In this document: piece by piece, positions 46,698 to 55,524 of the stretch
Layout: every line of letters begins with the position of its first letter
Numbering within the stretch: position 1 is the stretch's first letter
Source: a bacterium
Lineage (GTDB): Bacteria; Pseudomonadota; Alphaproteobacteria; Ferrovibrionales; Ferrovibrionaceae
NCBI GenBank assembly: GCA_022844005.1
Contig: JALHMN010000004.1
Span: forward strand, 1-59,070
DNA length: 59,070 bases
Direction of reading: 5' to 3'
Made by a program: the position numbers and the translations under genes
Notes under the pieces: model-generated
Seen by the model: only the letters and a program-made list of their open reading frames with translations
What the model was told of the DNA's origin: nothing
Database searches by the model: none

Positions 46698-47939
46698 GTG
46701 AGCAGCCCCGAACCCGCCCCCTACCGGCCGAACGCCGCGCAGTTCTGGCCCGATGCGCAGAAGCGCGCGGCGCATCGGCTGCTGTATCTCGGCATGGTGG
46801 TCTTCGGCATGGGCCAGACCATGCTGATGGCACTGTTGCCCTCGGCCGGGCGGCAGATCGGGCTGTCGGAGATCGAGATCGGCTCGGTCGTCACCGCCTC
46901 GGCCGTCTGCGCCTTCCTCTCAGCGCCGATGTGGGGACGCAGGAGCGACCGCTGGGGCAGGAAGCGGGTCATCCTGATCGGGCATGCGTCCTATGCCTTC
47001 ACCACCTCGCTCTTCGCCATCGGCCTCGAACTGGGTCTGAACGGCATCCTGCTCGGCTGGGCCGCCTATGCGGCGCTGGTCATCCCGCGCATCCTGTTCG
47101 GCATCCTGTCGATGGCGATCCATCCGGGATCGAGCGCCTATATCGCCGACAGTTCGACCACGGCCGAGCGGACCAACGCCTCGGCCATGCTGGGGGCGGC
47201 GATGAACATCGGCACCATCCTGGGGCCAGCGGTGGGTGCCTTGATCGCGGTCTACGACCTGGTGGCACCGCTGTTCCTCGCCGCGGCGATCTCGGCCGGT
47301 GTCAGCGTCTTCATCGCGCTGAAGCTACCGGAGACCGAGCGGCTGCCGGCGGCGCATGTCTCCGGTCGGCTCAAGGTCGGCGATCCGCGCATCACCCCTT
47401 ACGTGATCCTCGCCTTCGCCGTCTTCCTGGTGGCCGCGACGACCAACCAGACGGCGGGCTTCTTCATCCAGGATCGCCTGGTACTGGAAACGCCGGCGGC
47501 GGCGCAGATGGTGGGCATCTCGCTCGCCGCCTCGGCCGCCGCCAGCATCCTGGCGCAGATCTTCATCGTCCGGCGGCTGCGGCTGCCGCCGATGATGCTG
47601 ATCCGGATCGGCCTGCCCCTGGCATTGGCGGCCCAGGTGCTGCTGGTCGTGGCCGGCAGTCCGTCGCTGCTGATCGCCGGCTATGCGGTGTTCGGGGCCG
47701 CCCTCGGCATGCTGACGCCGGGGGTGATGAGCGGCGCCTCGCTCGCCGTCAGGCCCGAGGAACAGGGACGCCTCGCCGGGCTGATCGGAGCGATGCCGCC
47801 TCTCGGCTTCGCCGTCGGACCCATGCTGGGCGCGGTGCTGTACCAGGCGCTGCCGCTCTCGGTTTTCCTGGTCAACGTGTTCCTGCTCGCCGGCCTCGCG
47901 ATCTACGTGTTCAGGCTGAAGCCGCATCGTCCGGCGTGA
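46698..47939 (+). CDS. MFS transporter, TetA-like drug efflux type
   Basis: A 413-residue membrane protein with about 12 helices. The motif between helices 2 and 3 is APMWGRRSDRWGRKRVILIG, characteristic of the DHA1 group; the helix-5 motif is seen in GAAMNIGTILGPAVGALI. The start used is GTG (46698), giving VSSPEPAPYRPNAAQ; the hydrophobic core begins near residue 33. Substrate unknown; export of a drug or metabolite is likely from the family. Confidence 0.88.
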   Translation: MSSPEPAPYRPNAAQFWPDAQKRAAHRLLYLGMVVFGMGQTMLMALLPSAGRQIGLSEIEIGSVVTASAVCAFLSAPMWGRRSDRWGRKRVILIGHASYAFTTSLFAIGLELGLNGILLGWAAYAALVIPRILFGILSMAIHPGSSAYIADSSTTAERTNASAMLGAAMNIGTILGPAVGALIAVYDLVAPLFLAAAISAGVSVFIALKLPETERLPAAHVSGRLKVGDPRITPYVILAFAVFLVAATTNQTAGFFIQDRLVLETPAAAQMVGISLAASAAASILAQIFIVRRLRLPPMMLIRIGLPLALAAQVLLVVAGSPSLLIAGYAVFGAALGMLTPGVMSGASLAVRPEEQGRLAGLIGAMPPLGFAVGPMLGAVLYQALPLSVFLVNVFLLAGLAIYVFRLKPHRPA

Positions 47940-47979
47940 CGCGGTTCCACAGCCGCGCCGGTGTGTTAGCGTTGCGCCC

Positions 47980-48501
47980 ATGGGCATGGATTCGGTCGCC
48001 GTCATTCCTTTCGCGCGCGCAGATCTGGACGGCTTTCGGGCCTGCATGGATCAGGTGGCGCGCGAACGGCGCTGGCTGTCCTTCCTCGAGGCGCCATCGC
48101 GCGAGGATTCCCGGCGCTATACCGAGATGATGCTGGAGAACGGCTTTCCCTTCCTGCTGGCCGTCGACGCCGGCACGATCGTCGGCTGGTGCGACATCGC
48201 AGGCGCCGGCCGGCCGGCGATGGCGCATGTCGGCATCCTCGGCATCGGCCTCTTGCCCGCCTATCGCGACCAGGGGCTCGGCCGGCGGCTCATGACGGCC
48301 GCGATCGAGGCGGGCCGCGACTTCGGCTTCGAGCGGATCGAGCTTCGCGTACATGCCAGGAACGAGCGCGGCCGCGCCCTCTACGAGAAGCTGGGCTTCC
48401 GGATGGAGGGTACCGCGCGCAGGGCCTTCAAGGTCGACGGCGGCTATGACGACGTCCACCTGATGGGCCTCATCTTCGAGGAAGGATCATCCGTTGCCTG
48501 A
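47980..48501 (+). CDS. GNAT-family N-acetyltransferase
   Basis: A 173-residue acetyltransferase. Motif A, for acetyl-CoA, is GIGLLPAYRDQGLGRRLM; motif B is in RIELRVHARNERGRALYEKLGF. Such RimI/YiiD-like enzymes acetylate protein N-termini or small amines. It overlaps the next gene by 8 bp, so translation is coupled to the molybdenum enzyme; whether the function is related is unknown. Confidence 0.88.
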   Translation: MGMDSVAVIPFARADLDGFRACMDQVARERRWLSFLEAPSREDSRRYTEMMLENGFPFLLAVDAGTIVGWCDIAGAGRPAMAHVGILGIGLLPAYRDQGLGRRLMTAAIEAGRDFGFERIELRVHARNERGRALYEKLGFRMEGTARRAFKVDGGYDDVHLMGLIFEEGSSVA

Positions 48502-51286
48502 TCGTGCGATCGAATTGAACGGTGCGGTCGGCGACAGCATCAAGACCACCACCTGCTACATGTGCGCCTGCCGCTGCGGCATCAAGGTGCATCTGAAGGA
48601 CGGCGCCGTCCGCTACATCGAGGGCAACAAGGACCACCCGGTCAACAAGGGCGTGATGTGCGGCAAGGGCGCCGCCGGCATCATGAAGCAGCTTTCCCCG
48701 GCGAAGCTCAGGAAGCCGCTGCTGCGGGTCGGCGAGCGCGGCAAGTCCGAGTTCAGGGAAATCGAGTGGGACGAGGCGCTTTCGCTGGCCACCGGCTGGC
48801 TGAAACGCATCCGCGAGACCGATCCCAAGCGCCTCGCCTTCTTCACCGGACGCGACCAGTCCCAGGCGCTGACCGGCTGGTGGGCGCAGATGTTCGGCAC
48901 GCCGAACTATGCCGCGCATGGGGGTTTCTGCTCGGTCAACATGGCGGCCGCGGGTCTCTACACGGTCGGCGGTTCGTTCTGGGAATTCGGCGAGCCCGAT
49001 TTCGACCGCACCAAGATGTTCGTGATGTTCGGCGTGGCGGAAGACCACGCGTCGAACCCGATCAAGATCGGCATCGGCAAGCTGAAGGGCCGCGGCGCCA
49101 AGTTCGTCTCGGTCAATCCGGTGCGCACCGGCTATTCCGCGGTGGCGGACGAATGGATCGGCATCCGCCCCGGCACCGACGGGCTGTTCGTGCTGTCGCT
49201 CGTCCGCGAGCTGCTGCTCGCCGACCGCATCGACACCGACTTCCTGGTGCGCAGCACCAATGCCCATTGGCTGGTGGTGAGGAACCCCGGCGGCGCCGAT
49301 GACGGGCTGTTCGCCCGCGACGAGGCCGGCAAGCCGCTGGCCTGGGATCGCGGCAGCGACGCGGCCGTCGATGCCGGCTCGAGCGGCATCTCGCCGATGC
49401 TGATGGGCGAACGCCTCCTTCCCGACGGCCGCCGCGCCGTGCCGGTGTTCGAGCTGATGGCACGCAAATACATGGATGCCGCCTATGCGCCGGAGACCGT
49501 GGCCCCGGTCTGCGGCGTGGCGCCGGAGGCGATCCGCAGCCTGGCGGCCGAGCTTGCCCGCGTCGCCTTCGAGGAGGCGATCACGCTCCCCGTCGCCTGG
49601 ACCGACGCCTTCGGCAATCGCCACGCGGAGATGATCGGCCGCCCGGTCGCCTTCCATGCCATGCGCGGCATCTCGGCGCATTCGAACGGCTTCCAGACCT
49701 GCCGCGCGCTGCACCTGCTGCAGATGCTGCTCGGCGCCATCGACTGTCCCGGCGCCTTCCGCTTCAAACCGCCCTTCCCCAAGCCCTGCCCGCCCGGTCC
49801 GCCGCCGGCCGGCCCGGTGCAGCCCGGCGAAACCCTGAAGGGCCCACCGCTCGGCTTTCCCACCGGGCCCGAGCACCTGCTGGTCGACGAGGCCGGGGAG
49901 GCCTTGCGGATCGACGGCGCCTATTCCTGGGCCGCGCCGATCGCGGCGCATGGCGCGATGCACATGGTGATCCGGAACGCCCATGACGGCGTGCCCTACC
50001 CCATCGACACGCTGATGATGTTCATGGCGAACATGAGCTGGAACTCGGCCATGAACACCGAAGAGACAGTCGACATGCTGACGGCGAAGGATGCGAACGG
50101 CGACTACCGCATCCCGCGCATCATCTATTCCGATGCCTTCTTCTCCGAGATGGTCGCCTATGCCGACCTGGTGCTGCCCGACACGACCTATCTCGAACGC
50201 CACGACTGCATCTCGCTGCTCGACCGGCCGATCTCGGATGCCGAAGGGGCGGCCGATTCGATCCGCCAGCCGATCCTGGCGCCCGATCGCGACGTGCGCC
50301 CGTTCCAGGACGTGCTGCTCGACCTCGGCGTCCGCCTCGGCCTGCCCGGGATGACGAAAGGGGACGGCAGCGCGCTCTATCCCGGCGGCCTGCCCGACTA
50401 TCTGGTGAACCACGAGCGGCGCCCCGGCGTCGGCATGCTGGCGGGGTTCCGGGGAACGGACGGAACGCTCTCCGGCAAGGGCGCGGTGAACCCCAAGCAG
50501 CTCGAGGCCTATATCGAGAACGGCTGCTTCTGGAAGGGCGAGATTCCGGAAGAAGGCCGCTTCTTCAAGCATGTGAACAAGGCCTATCTCGACTGGGCCG
50601 TGGCCATGGGCTTCCTGGAAAAGCCCGACCCGATCGTCATGCAACTCTATGTCGAGCCGCTCCGAAAATTCCAGCTGGCGGCCGAGGGGCACGGACCGAG
50701 GCTGCCGCCAGAGCGGTTCAAGGCGCGGATCAAAGCCTGTCTCGATCCCTTGCCGATCTGGTACGCTCCGTTCGAGGGGACGGAAATCGACGAGGCGGCC
50801 TATCCGCTGCATGCACTGACGCAGCGGCCGATGATCATGTATCACGCCTGGGATTCCCAGAACGCCTGGCAGAGACAGATCCTGAGCCACAACAAGCTCT
50901 ACCTGCCGCGGGCGCTGGCCCGCTCCCTCGACATCAGCGAAGGCGACAAGGTCTGGGTGATCGGGGCCCGCGGCCGGGTGCAAGCCGAGGCCCGCCCCAT
51001 GGAAGGGGTGAACGCGGCCACCGTCTGGACCTGGAACGCGGTGGGCAAGCGCGCCGGCGCCTGGGCGCTCTCTCCCGACGCGCCCGAGGCGACGCGGGGC
51101 TTTCTGCTGAACCCCCTGATCGGCGAGCATCTGCCGGACGGAGAGACCATGAACGCCGATCCGGTGACCGGCCAGGCCGCCTGGTATGACTTACGCGTGC
51201 GCATCGAGAAGGCGGTACAGGACGAAATCGCCCTCAGGCCATCCACCCTCAACCTCCCGCCCGGGCTCGAACGGGGTGCCGCATGA
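48494..51286 (+). CDS. soeA: Molybdopterin catalytic subunit, SoeA-like sulfite dehydrogenase
   Basis: A 930-residue member of the DMSO-reductase family. It has a [4Fe-4S] motif Cys21, 24, 28 and 56 (TCYMCACRCG...GVMCGKG), a Mo-ligand candidate Cys146 (GGFCSVNMAAAG), FFTGRDQSQALTGWW, and a C-terminal molydopterin-binding barrel. This sequence layout follows SoeA of the cytoplasmic SoeABC quinone-linked sulfite dehydrogenase. No Tat signal is visible, consistent with the cytoplasm. The start is TTG (48494), behind GAGGAAGGA and overlapping the GNAT gene. soeB follows with a 4-bp overlap. Thiosulfate or polysulfide reductase A is an alternative. Confidence 0.82.
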   Translation: MPDRAIELNGAVGDSIKTTTCYMCACRCGIKVHLKDGAVRYIEGNKDHPVNKGVMCGKGAAGIMKQLSPAKLRKPLLRVGERGKSEFREIEWDEALSLATGWLKRIRETDPKRLAFFTGRDQSQALTGWWAQMFGTPNYAAHGGFCSVNMAAAGLYTVGGSFWEFGEPDFDRTKMFVMFGVAEDHASNPIKIGIGKLKGRGAKFVSVNPVRTGYSAVADEWIGIRPGTDGLFVLSLVRELLLADRIDTDFLVRSTNAHWLVVRNPGGADDGLFARDEAGKPLAWDRGSDAAVDAGSSGISPMLMGERLLPDGRRAVPVFELMARKYMDAAYAPETVAPVCGVAPEAIRSLAAELARVAFEEAITLPVAWTDAFGNRHAEMIGRPVAFHAMRGISAHSNGFQTCRALHLLQMLLGAIDCPGAFRFKPPFPKPCPPGPPPAGPVQPGETLKGPPLGFPTGPEHLLVDEAGEALRIDGAYSWAAPIAAHGAMHMVIRNAHDGVPYPIDTLMMFMANMSWNSAMNTEETVDMLTAKDANGDYRIPRIIYSDAFFSEMVAYADLVLPDTTYLERHDCISLLDRPISDAEGAADSIRQPILAPDRDVRPFQDVLLDLGVRLGLPGMTKGDGSALYPGGLPDYLVNHERRPGVGMLAGFRGTDGTLSGKGAVNPKQLEAYIENGCFWKGEIPEEGRFFKHVNKAYLDWAVAMGFLEKPDPIVMQLYVEPLRKFQLAAEGHGPRLPPERFKARIKACLDPLPIWYAPFEGTEIDEAAYPLHALTQRPMIMYHAWDSQNAWQRQILSHNKLYLPRALARSLDISEGDKVWVIGARGRVQAEARPMEGVNAATVWTWNAVGKRAGAWALSPDAPEATRGFLLNPLIGEHLPDGETMNADPVTGQAAWYDLRVRIEKAVQDEIALRPSTLNLPPGLERGAA

Positions 51287-52017
51287 CCGACCTGCCGGCC
51301 ACGACGCAGCGAAAGCTCGGCCTCGTCATCGACCTCGACACCTGCGTCGGCTGCCATGCCTGCGCCGTCAACTGCAAGCAATGGAACACCGGCGGCGCCG
51401 CCGGGCCGCTGCCCGACCACGACCCCTATGGCGCCCAGCCTTCCGGGGTCTGGTTCAACCGGGTGCATTCCTACGAGGCGGGCGATGGGGCGGCGGGACG
51501 CACCGTGCATTTCCCCAAGTCCTGCCTGCACTGCGCCAAGCCGGACTGCGTCACCGTCTGCCCGACCGGCGCCTCCTACAAGCGCGAAGCCGACGGCATC
51601 GTGCTGGTCGACATGGACAAGTGCATCGGCTGCAAGCTCTGCTCCTGGGCCTGCCCCTATGGCGCGCGCGAGTTCGACGAGGACGAGGGCGTGATGAAGA
51701 AATGCACGCTCTGCGTCGACCGCATCTACAACCAGGACCTGGCCCCGGCCGAGCGCGTGCCGGCCTGCGTCTCCACCTGCCCGGCCGGCGCCCGGCATTT
51801 CGGCGACCTCGGCGATCCCCTGTCGGACGTCTCGAAACTGGTCGCCGAACGCGGCGGCTTCGACCTGATGCCGGAGATGGGCTACGAGCCCACCAATAAG
51901 TACCTGCCGCCGCGGCGGGCCACGAGCGCGCCTTCAACCTGCGCGAAGAGCGCGCAGCCGGAAGGCGAGATCGAAGGCCGGCTGCTGAAATGGCTCGACC
52001 GCGTGCTGTCGCGATAG
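51283..52017 (+). CDS. soeB: Four-cluster ferredoxin subunit, SoeB-like
   Basis: Electron-transfer subunit with four [4Fe-4S] clusters, 244 residues. Cys motifs are CVGCHACAVNC, CLHCAKPDCVTVC, CIGCKLCSWAC and CTLC...CVSTC. The DmsB/PsrB/SoeB layout is complete, ending LLKWLDRVLSR. Its ATG overlaps the soeA stop as ATGA. In SoeABC a DmsC/NrfD-type membrane subunit should follow, but none is encoded here or elsewhere in the window. Confidence 0.88.
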   Translation: MTDLPATTQRKLGLVIDLDTCVGCHACAVNCKQWNTGGAAGPLPDHDPYGAQPSGVWFNRVHSYEAGDGAAGRTVHFPKSCLHCAKPDCVTVCPTGASYKREADGIVLVDMDKCIGCKLCSWACPYGAREFDEDEGVMKKCTLCVDRIYNQDLAPAERVPACVSTCPAGARHFGDLGDPLSDVSKLVAERGGFDLMPEMGYEPTNKYLPPRRATSAPSTCAKSAQPEGEIEGRLLKWLDRVLSR

Positions 52018-52037
52018 GCTGAAGACCAAGAGAAGCG

Positions 52038-52352
52038 ATGCCGTCCCTCTATCGCCTCTTTCTGTCTCGCTACACCGACGAGGACTTCGAATGAGATTCG
52101 GCCAAAAGCCTCGCCACATTCGAAGATCGCGATTTCGTATTCGAAGCCGCGCGCATCGCCTTTCGTGGCCGGCTGCTGCGCCGCCGAGACACGAGGCACC
52201 GGACAGAAGTTCGCTATCAAGTTCTCGGTGCCCTGTTCGAACGCGTGGTCATGATCGTCTATACTCCGCGCGGCCGGCGGTGCCGGATCATCTCTCTCAG
52301 AATGGCGAACGCCCTGGAAACGGCGATCTATCATGGCGACGAAGCCGACTAA
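52038..52352 (+). pseudogene. brnT: brnT-like toxin frame interrupted by one TGA
   Basis: One reading frame from ATG 52038 to TAA 52352 would encode 103 residues but for a TGA at 52092-52094. The text around it is DEDFE-stop-DSAKSLAT, matching the BrnT N-terminal motif F-x-W-D-x-x-K where Trp (TGG) is expected. Downstream, FEAARIAF, RRDTRHRTEVRYQVLG, RVVMIVYTPRG and RCRIISLRMAN follow the BrnT ribonuclease pattern. So this is a BrnT toxin gene silenced by TGG-to-TGA, or one read through at UGA. It starts 21 bp after soeB and overlaps brnA by 20 bp. The sequence MPSLYRLFLSRYT before the motif is not clearly part of BrnT. Confidence 0.72.
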
Positions 52353-52533
52353 ACCCCGCTCCTATTTCGCCAAGTTCCTGGCGACGAAGGACGAAGCGAT
52401 CGACTACAGCGAGAGCCCGCCGACAACATCGGCTGACTGGGAAAACGCCGAAATCCTGCTTCCTGTCGACAGAAAGACCTTCAAGGAGGTGGAAGCCAAG
52501 CTGAAGCGCCGACGCGCCGCGGCGGGGAACTAG
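52333..52533 (+). CDS. brnA: BrnA-like antitoxin, short
   Basis: A 66-residue protein. The BrnA signature IDYSESPPTTSADWENAEILLP corresponds to the family pattern IDYSDxP...WxxA..xxP. The usual C-terminal ribbon-helix-helix (VxLRLDxDVxxWF) is absent; the protein ends KTFKEVEAKLKRRRAAAGN. It may neutralise toxin without DNA binding, or be decaying together with the broken brnT, which it overlaps by 20 bp. Confidence 0.7.
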   Translation: MATKPTKPRSYFAKFLATKDEAIDYSESPPTTSADWENAEILLPVDRKTFKEVEAKLKRRRAAAGN

Positions 52534-52608
52534 TTCAGCCGGGCGCCATTCCAGCCCGGTGCGTCACCTGTCCCCTCGGCGCCGGTCCGCAGCGCGAGGG
52601 AAACGTCG

Positions 52609-54855
52609 CTATTGCCGCGCCATCTCCGCCTCGCCCGCGCTCTTGCCGTCCAGAGCCTGGTCGTCGTCCATCACCACCGTCACCTTGCGAAGCGTGCCGG
52701 TGAAGACGAAGGGCGCCTGGTAGTCGGCCACCGGGCTGCCGCGGTCGAGGCCGATATCGAGGCCGGACCAGGAAATGAAGGCGTTGAAGCCCACCTCGCT
52801 CTCGACGCCGCCGCAGGGCTCACCGTCGATCAGGAGCGTGCCGATGCGCTTTCCCTTCGCATGCCGCATGCGGAAGCCGAGGCGATGCTCCCCCGCCGGC
52901 ACGGCGCGGTCGGAGCGCACAGTGATGTGCAACCCGCCGATGTTCATGTCATGCACTAGCCGGCCGCCCTGCACATAGAGGCTGTAGCCCGAGGTGGCAT
53001 CGCCGTGCGACAGCAGTACGCCCTCGGTCTGCGGCCCGTCGATCACCACATCGGCCTCGATCGTGTAGCTGCGGCTGCGCACATCGGGTGCCACGTCGGT
53101 CGGCACATGGCCCATGCCGGCATGGAAGACGAAGCGCTTCCGGTGCCCATGCGCGCGGGTGGCGTTCTCGGCGAAGCGCGGGGCGAAGCGGTCGTCGAGG
53201 GGGAGGACCTGGTTCGCCTCCGCCTCCTTCCACCAAAGCTCGATCATCGCCTTCAGCCGCCCGGGCTCGGCGGCTGAGAGGTCGTTGGTCTCGGCGAAGT
53301 CGCGGTCGAGGTGGAAAAGCTCCCACTTGTCGTTTTCGAAGGGCTGGTTCGGCGGATGGAAGGAGACCAGCTTCCACCCATCGGCCCAGAGGCCGCGATG
53401 GCCGAACATCTCGAAATACTGCGGCCGCTTGCGGGCCGGCGCCGCCGGATCGGTCAGGGAGGGCGCGAAACTCTCGCCGGTGATCGGCATCTGGGGCAGG
53501 CCGGCAAGGCTGTCCGGCGCCTCGATCCCGAGAAGGTCGAGCAGCGTCGGCATCACGTCCGAGGCATGGGCGAACTGATGGCGGAGTTCGCCCCGGGCCG
53601 CTAGACGCCTCGGCCAGGAAACGACCAGCGGATCGCGGATGCCGCCGCCATGCGTGTTCTGCTTGTAGCGCCTGAGCGGCGTGTTCGCCGCCATGGCCCA
53701 GCCGAGGGGGAAGTTCGAATGCGTGTCCGGCCCGCCGATGTCGTCGATGCGGCGGATCTTCTCCTCCATCGGCTCGGGCTTCAGGTTGTAGGGACCCATG
53801 GCATTGACCATGCCGTTCGGCCCGCCCTCCTGGCTGGCGCCGTTGTCGGAGAGCACCAGGATCAGCGTGTCATCGGCGATCCCCGCCGTCTCCAGGAAGC
53901 CGACGAGGCGGGCGAGGTGCTGGTCGGCATGCTCCAGCATCGCCGCATAGGCGCCCTGCAGCCGGGCGAAGAGCCGGCGCTCGTCGCCGCTGTGATCGTC
54001 CCAGGCCTTCACGAAGTCGTTGCGGGGCGGCAGCGCCGTTTCCGCCGGGACGATGCCCAGCTCCTTCTGCCGGGCGAGGCGGCGGGCCCGCTCGGCATCC
54101 CAGCCATCGGCGAAGACGCGGTCGTATTTCAGGATCAGGTCGCGGGGGCCCTGGTGCGGGGCGTGGCAGGCGCCGAGCGCCACCCAGGTCAGCCAGGGCA
54201 GGTCCGGCCGGTCGGCCTGATGGTCGGCGATGAAACGGATGGCCTGATCGACCAGGTCCTCGGTCAGGTGATAGCCGTCCTCGAAACTGCCGGGCGCGTC
54301 GATCACCGTCTGGTCGCGCACCAGTTCCGGGGCGAACTGGTCGGTCTCCGCATCCATGAAGCCATAGAAGCGATCGAAACCGCGCCCCAAGGGCCAGCCG
54401 TCGAAAGGTCCGGTGGCGCCGGTCTCGGTCAGGGGCGTGACGTGCCACTTGCCCAGCATGTAGTTGCGATACCCGTGGGGGCGCAGGACCTCGGCCAGCG
54501 TGCCGGCCTCGCGCGCGATCTTGCCGCGGTAGCCGGGAAAGCCGGAATCGAAGTTGGCGAGACAGCCCACCCCCACGGCGTGGTGGTTGCGCCCGGTGAG
54601 GAGGGCGGCGCGGGTGGTCGAGCACATGGCGGTGGTGTGGAAGCCGGTGTAGCGCAGACCCCGGGCGGCGATGGCGTCGATCGTCGGCGTCCCGATGGGC
54701 GAGCCGTAGCAGCCGAAATCCGAGAAGCCGACATCGTCGAACAACACGACGAGGATGTTGGGGGCGCCCTTCGGCGGCTTCGGTGCCTCGGGCCACCAGC
54801 CCTGGCTGTCGCGATAGGTACGGCCGATCTTGCCCGCGAATTTCTTGTCGCTCAT
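52609..54855 (-). CDS. Arylsulfatase-family hydrolase
   Basis: A 748-residue sulfatase of the alkaline-phosphatase superfamily. N-terminal metal site NILVVLFDDVGFSDFGCYG (Asp40, Asp41), formylglycine motif CSTTRAALLTGR (Cys78 to be converted to formylglycine; Thr80 replaces the usual Pro of C-x-P-x-R; Arg82), the later Asp/His segment (LILVLSDNGASQEGGPNG), and a C-terminal beta-domain (after about 560). No signal peptide, so probably cytoplasmic. It is the last gene of an MFS-LysE-sulfatase series. Substrate sulfate ester unknown; an FGE-type maturase is needed and not in the window. Confidence 0.9.
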   Translation of the reverse strand: MSDKKFAGKIGRTYRDSQGWWPEAPKPPKGAPNILVVLFDDVGFSDFGCYGSPIGTPTIDAIAARGLRYTGFHTTAMCSTTRAALLTGRNHHAVGVGCLANFDSGFPGYRGKIAREAGTLAEVLRPHGYRNYMLGKWHVTPLTETGATGPFDGWPLGRGFDRFYGFMDAETDQFAPELVRDQTVIDAPGSFEDGYHLTEDLVDQAIRFIADHQADRPDLPWLTWVALGACHAPHQGPRDLILKYDRVFADGWDAERARRLARQKELGIVPAETALPPRNDFVKAWDDHSGDERRLFARLQGAYAAMLEHADQHLARLVGFLETAGIADDTLILVLSDNGASQEGGPNGMVNAMGPYNLKPEPMEEKIRRIDDIGGPDTHSNFPLGWAMAANTPLRRYKQNTHGGGIRDPLVVSWPRRLAARGELRHQFAHASDVMPTLLDLLGIEAPDSLAGLPQMPITGESFAPSLTDPAAPARKRPQYFEMFGHRGLWADGWKLVSFHPPNQPFENDKWELFHLDRDFAETNDLSAAEPGRLKAMIELWWKEAEANQVLPLDDRFAPRFAENATRAHGHRKRFVFHAGMGHVPTDVAPDVRSRSYTIEADVVIDGPQTEGVLLSHGDATSGYSLYVQGGRLVHDMNIGGLHITVRSDRAVPAGEHRLGFRMRHAKGKRIGTLLIDGEPCGGVESEVGFNAFISWSGLDIGLDRGSPVADYQAPFVFTGTLRKVTVVMDDDQALDGKSAGEAEMARQ

Positions 54856-54880
54856 GCATCCCCCCTGTTCGGGGAAGAGA

Positions 54881-55516
54881 CTAACCCGGCCGGGCGGCGT
54901 CCGCGAGCAGGCGCATGCCGAGGAGTCCGAGCGCGGTGCCGGCCGCGCGGTCGATCCAGGTCTTGGAGCGGATGTAGAAGGCCTTCGGTCTCGAGGCGGC
55001 GAAGGCGGTGGCCACGATCAGGTACCAGACGAATTCGACCGTGAAGATGCCGGGCAGCAGCACCGCCCAGGTCCAGCCCGGCAGGCTCTCGGGCAGGAAG
55101 GCCGCGAAGATGCCGCCATAGACGACGGCGGCCTTGGGGTTGGAGAGCTGGGTGACTGTGGAAAGCACGAAGGAGCGCCAGGCGCCGCGGGGAGAGCCCT
55201 CGCCCTCCTTCGGCAGCGCCAGCGGCTCCGCCGCGCCCTGCCACAGCCGCCAGGCCAGATAGAGGAGATAGGCCCCGCCGGCGATCTTGAAGGCGAGATA
55301 GGCCCAAGCCGTGTGCATCAGCACCACGTGCAGGCCGAAGGCGGCGAGGCAGCCGAAGAACAGCCCGCCGATTCCCATGCCGAGCGCGGCCGCGACACCG
55401 TCGGCGCGGGTGCCGGTGACACTGAGCCGGGCGACGACGACGAAACTCGGCCCCGGGCTCATGGCGCCGAGGCAGAGGGTTCCGAGAATGCCGAGGATGG
55501 CGAGCCAGGGTTCCAT
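54881..55516 (-). CDS. LysE/RhtB-family exporter
   Basis: A 211-residue inner-membrane protein with six helices. LysE motifs GAMSPGPSFVVVARLSVTGTRADG and LVSTVTQLSNPKAAVVYG-like LSTVTQLSNPKAAVVYGGIF are present. Homologues export amino acids such as threonine or homoserine lactones. The MFS gene ends 8 bp before its start and the sulfatase starts 25 bp after its stop, so the three are probably one transcript. Confidence 0.9.
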   Translation of the reverse strand: MEPWLAILGILGTLCLGAMSPGPSFVVVARLSVTGTRADGVAAALGMGIGGLFFGCLAAFGLHVVLMHTAWAYLAFKIAGGAYLLYLAWRLWQGAAEPLALPKEGEGSPRGAWRSFVLSTVTQLSNPKAAVVYGGIFAAFLPESLPGWTWAVLLPGIFTVEFVWYLIVATAFAASRPKAFYIRSKTWIDRAAGTALGLLGMRLLADAARPG

Positions 55517-55524
55517 GGCCGGCA

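Noticed and set aside
48470..51130. An 886-codon minus-strand frame opposite soeA
   Set aside because: Shadow frame; no ribosome-binding site or domain, and soeA has all expected motifs.
52092..52094. TGA in brnT read as selenocysteine
   Set aside because: No SECIS-like hairpin is evident after the codon, and the conserved residue at this place is Trp, not Cys.
51882..52334. A 150-codon minus-strand frame opposite the soeB end and brnT
   Set aside because: The plus-strand brnT and brnA frames have family signatures; this one has none.
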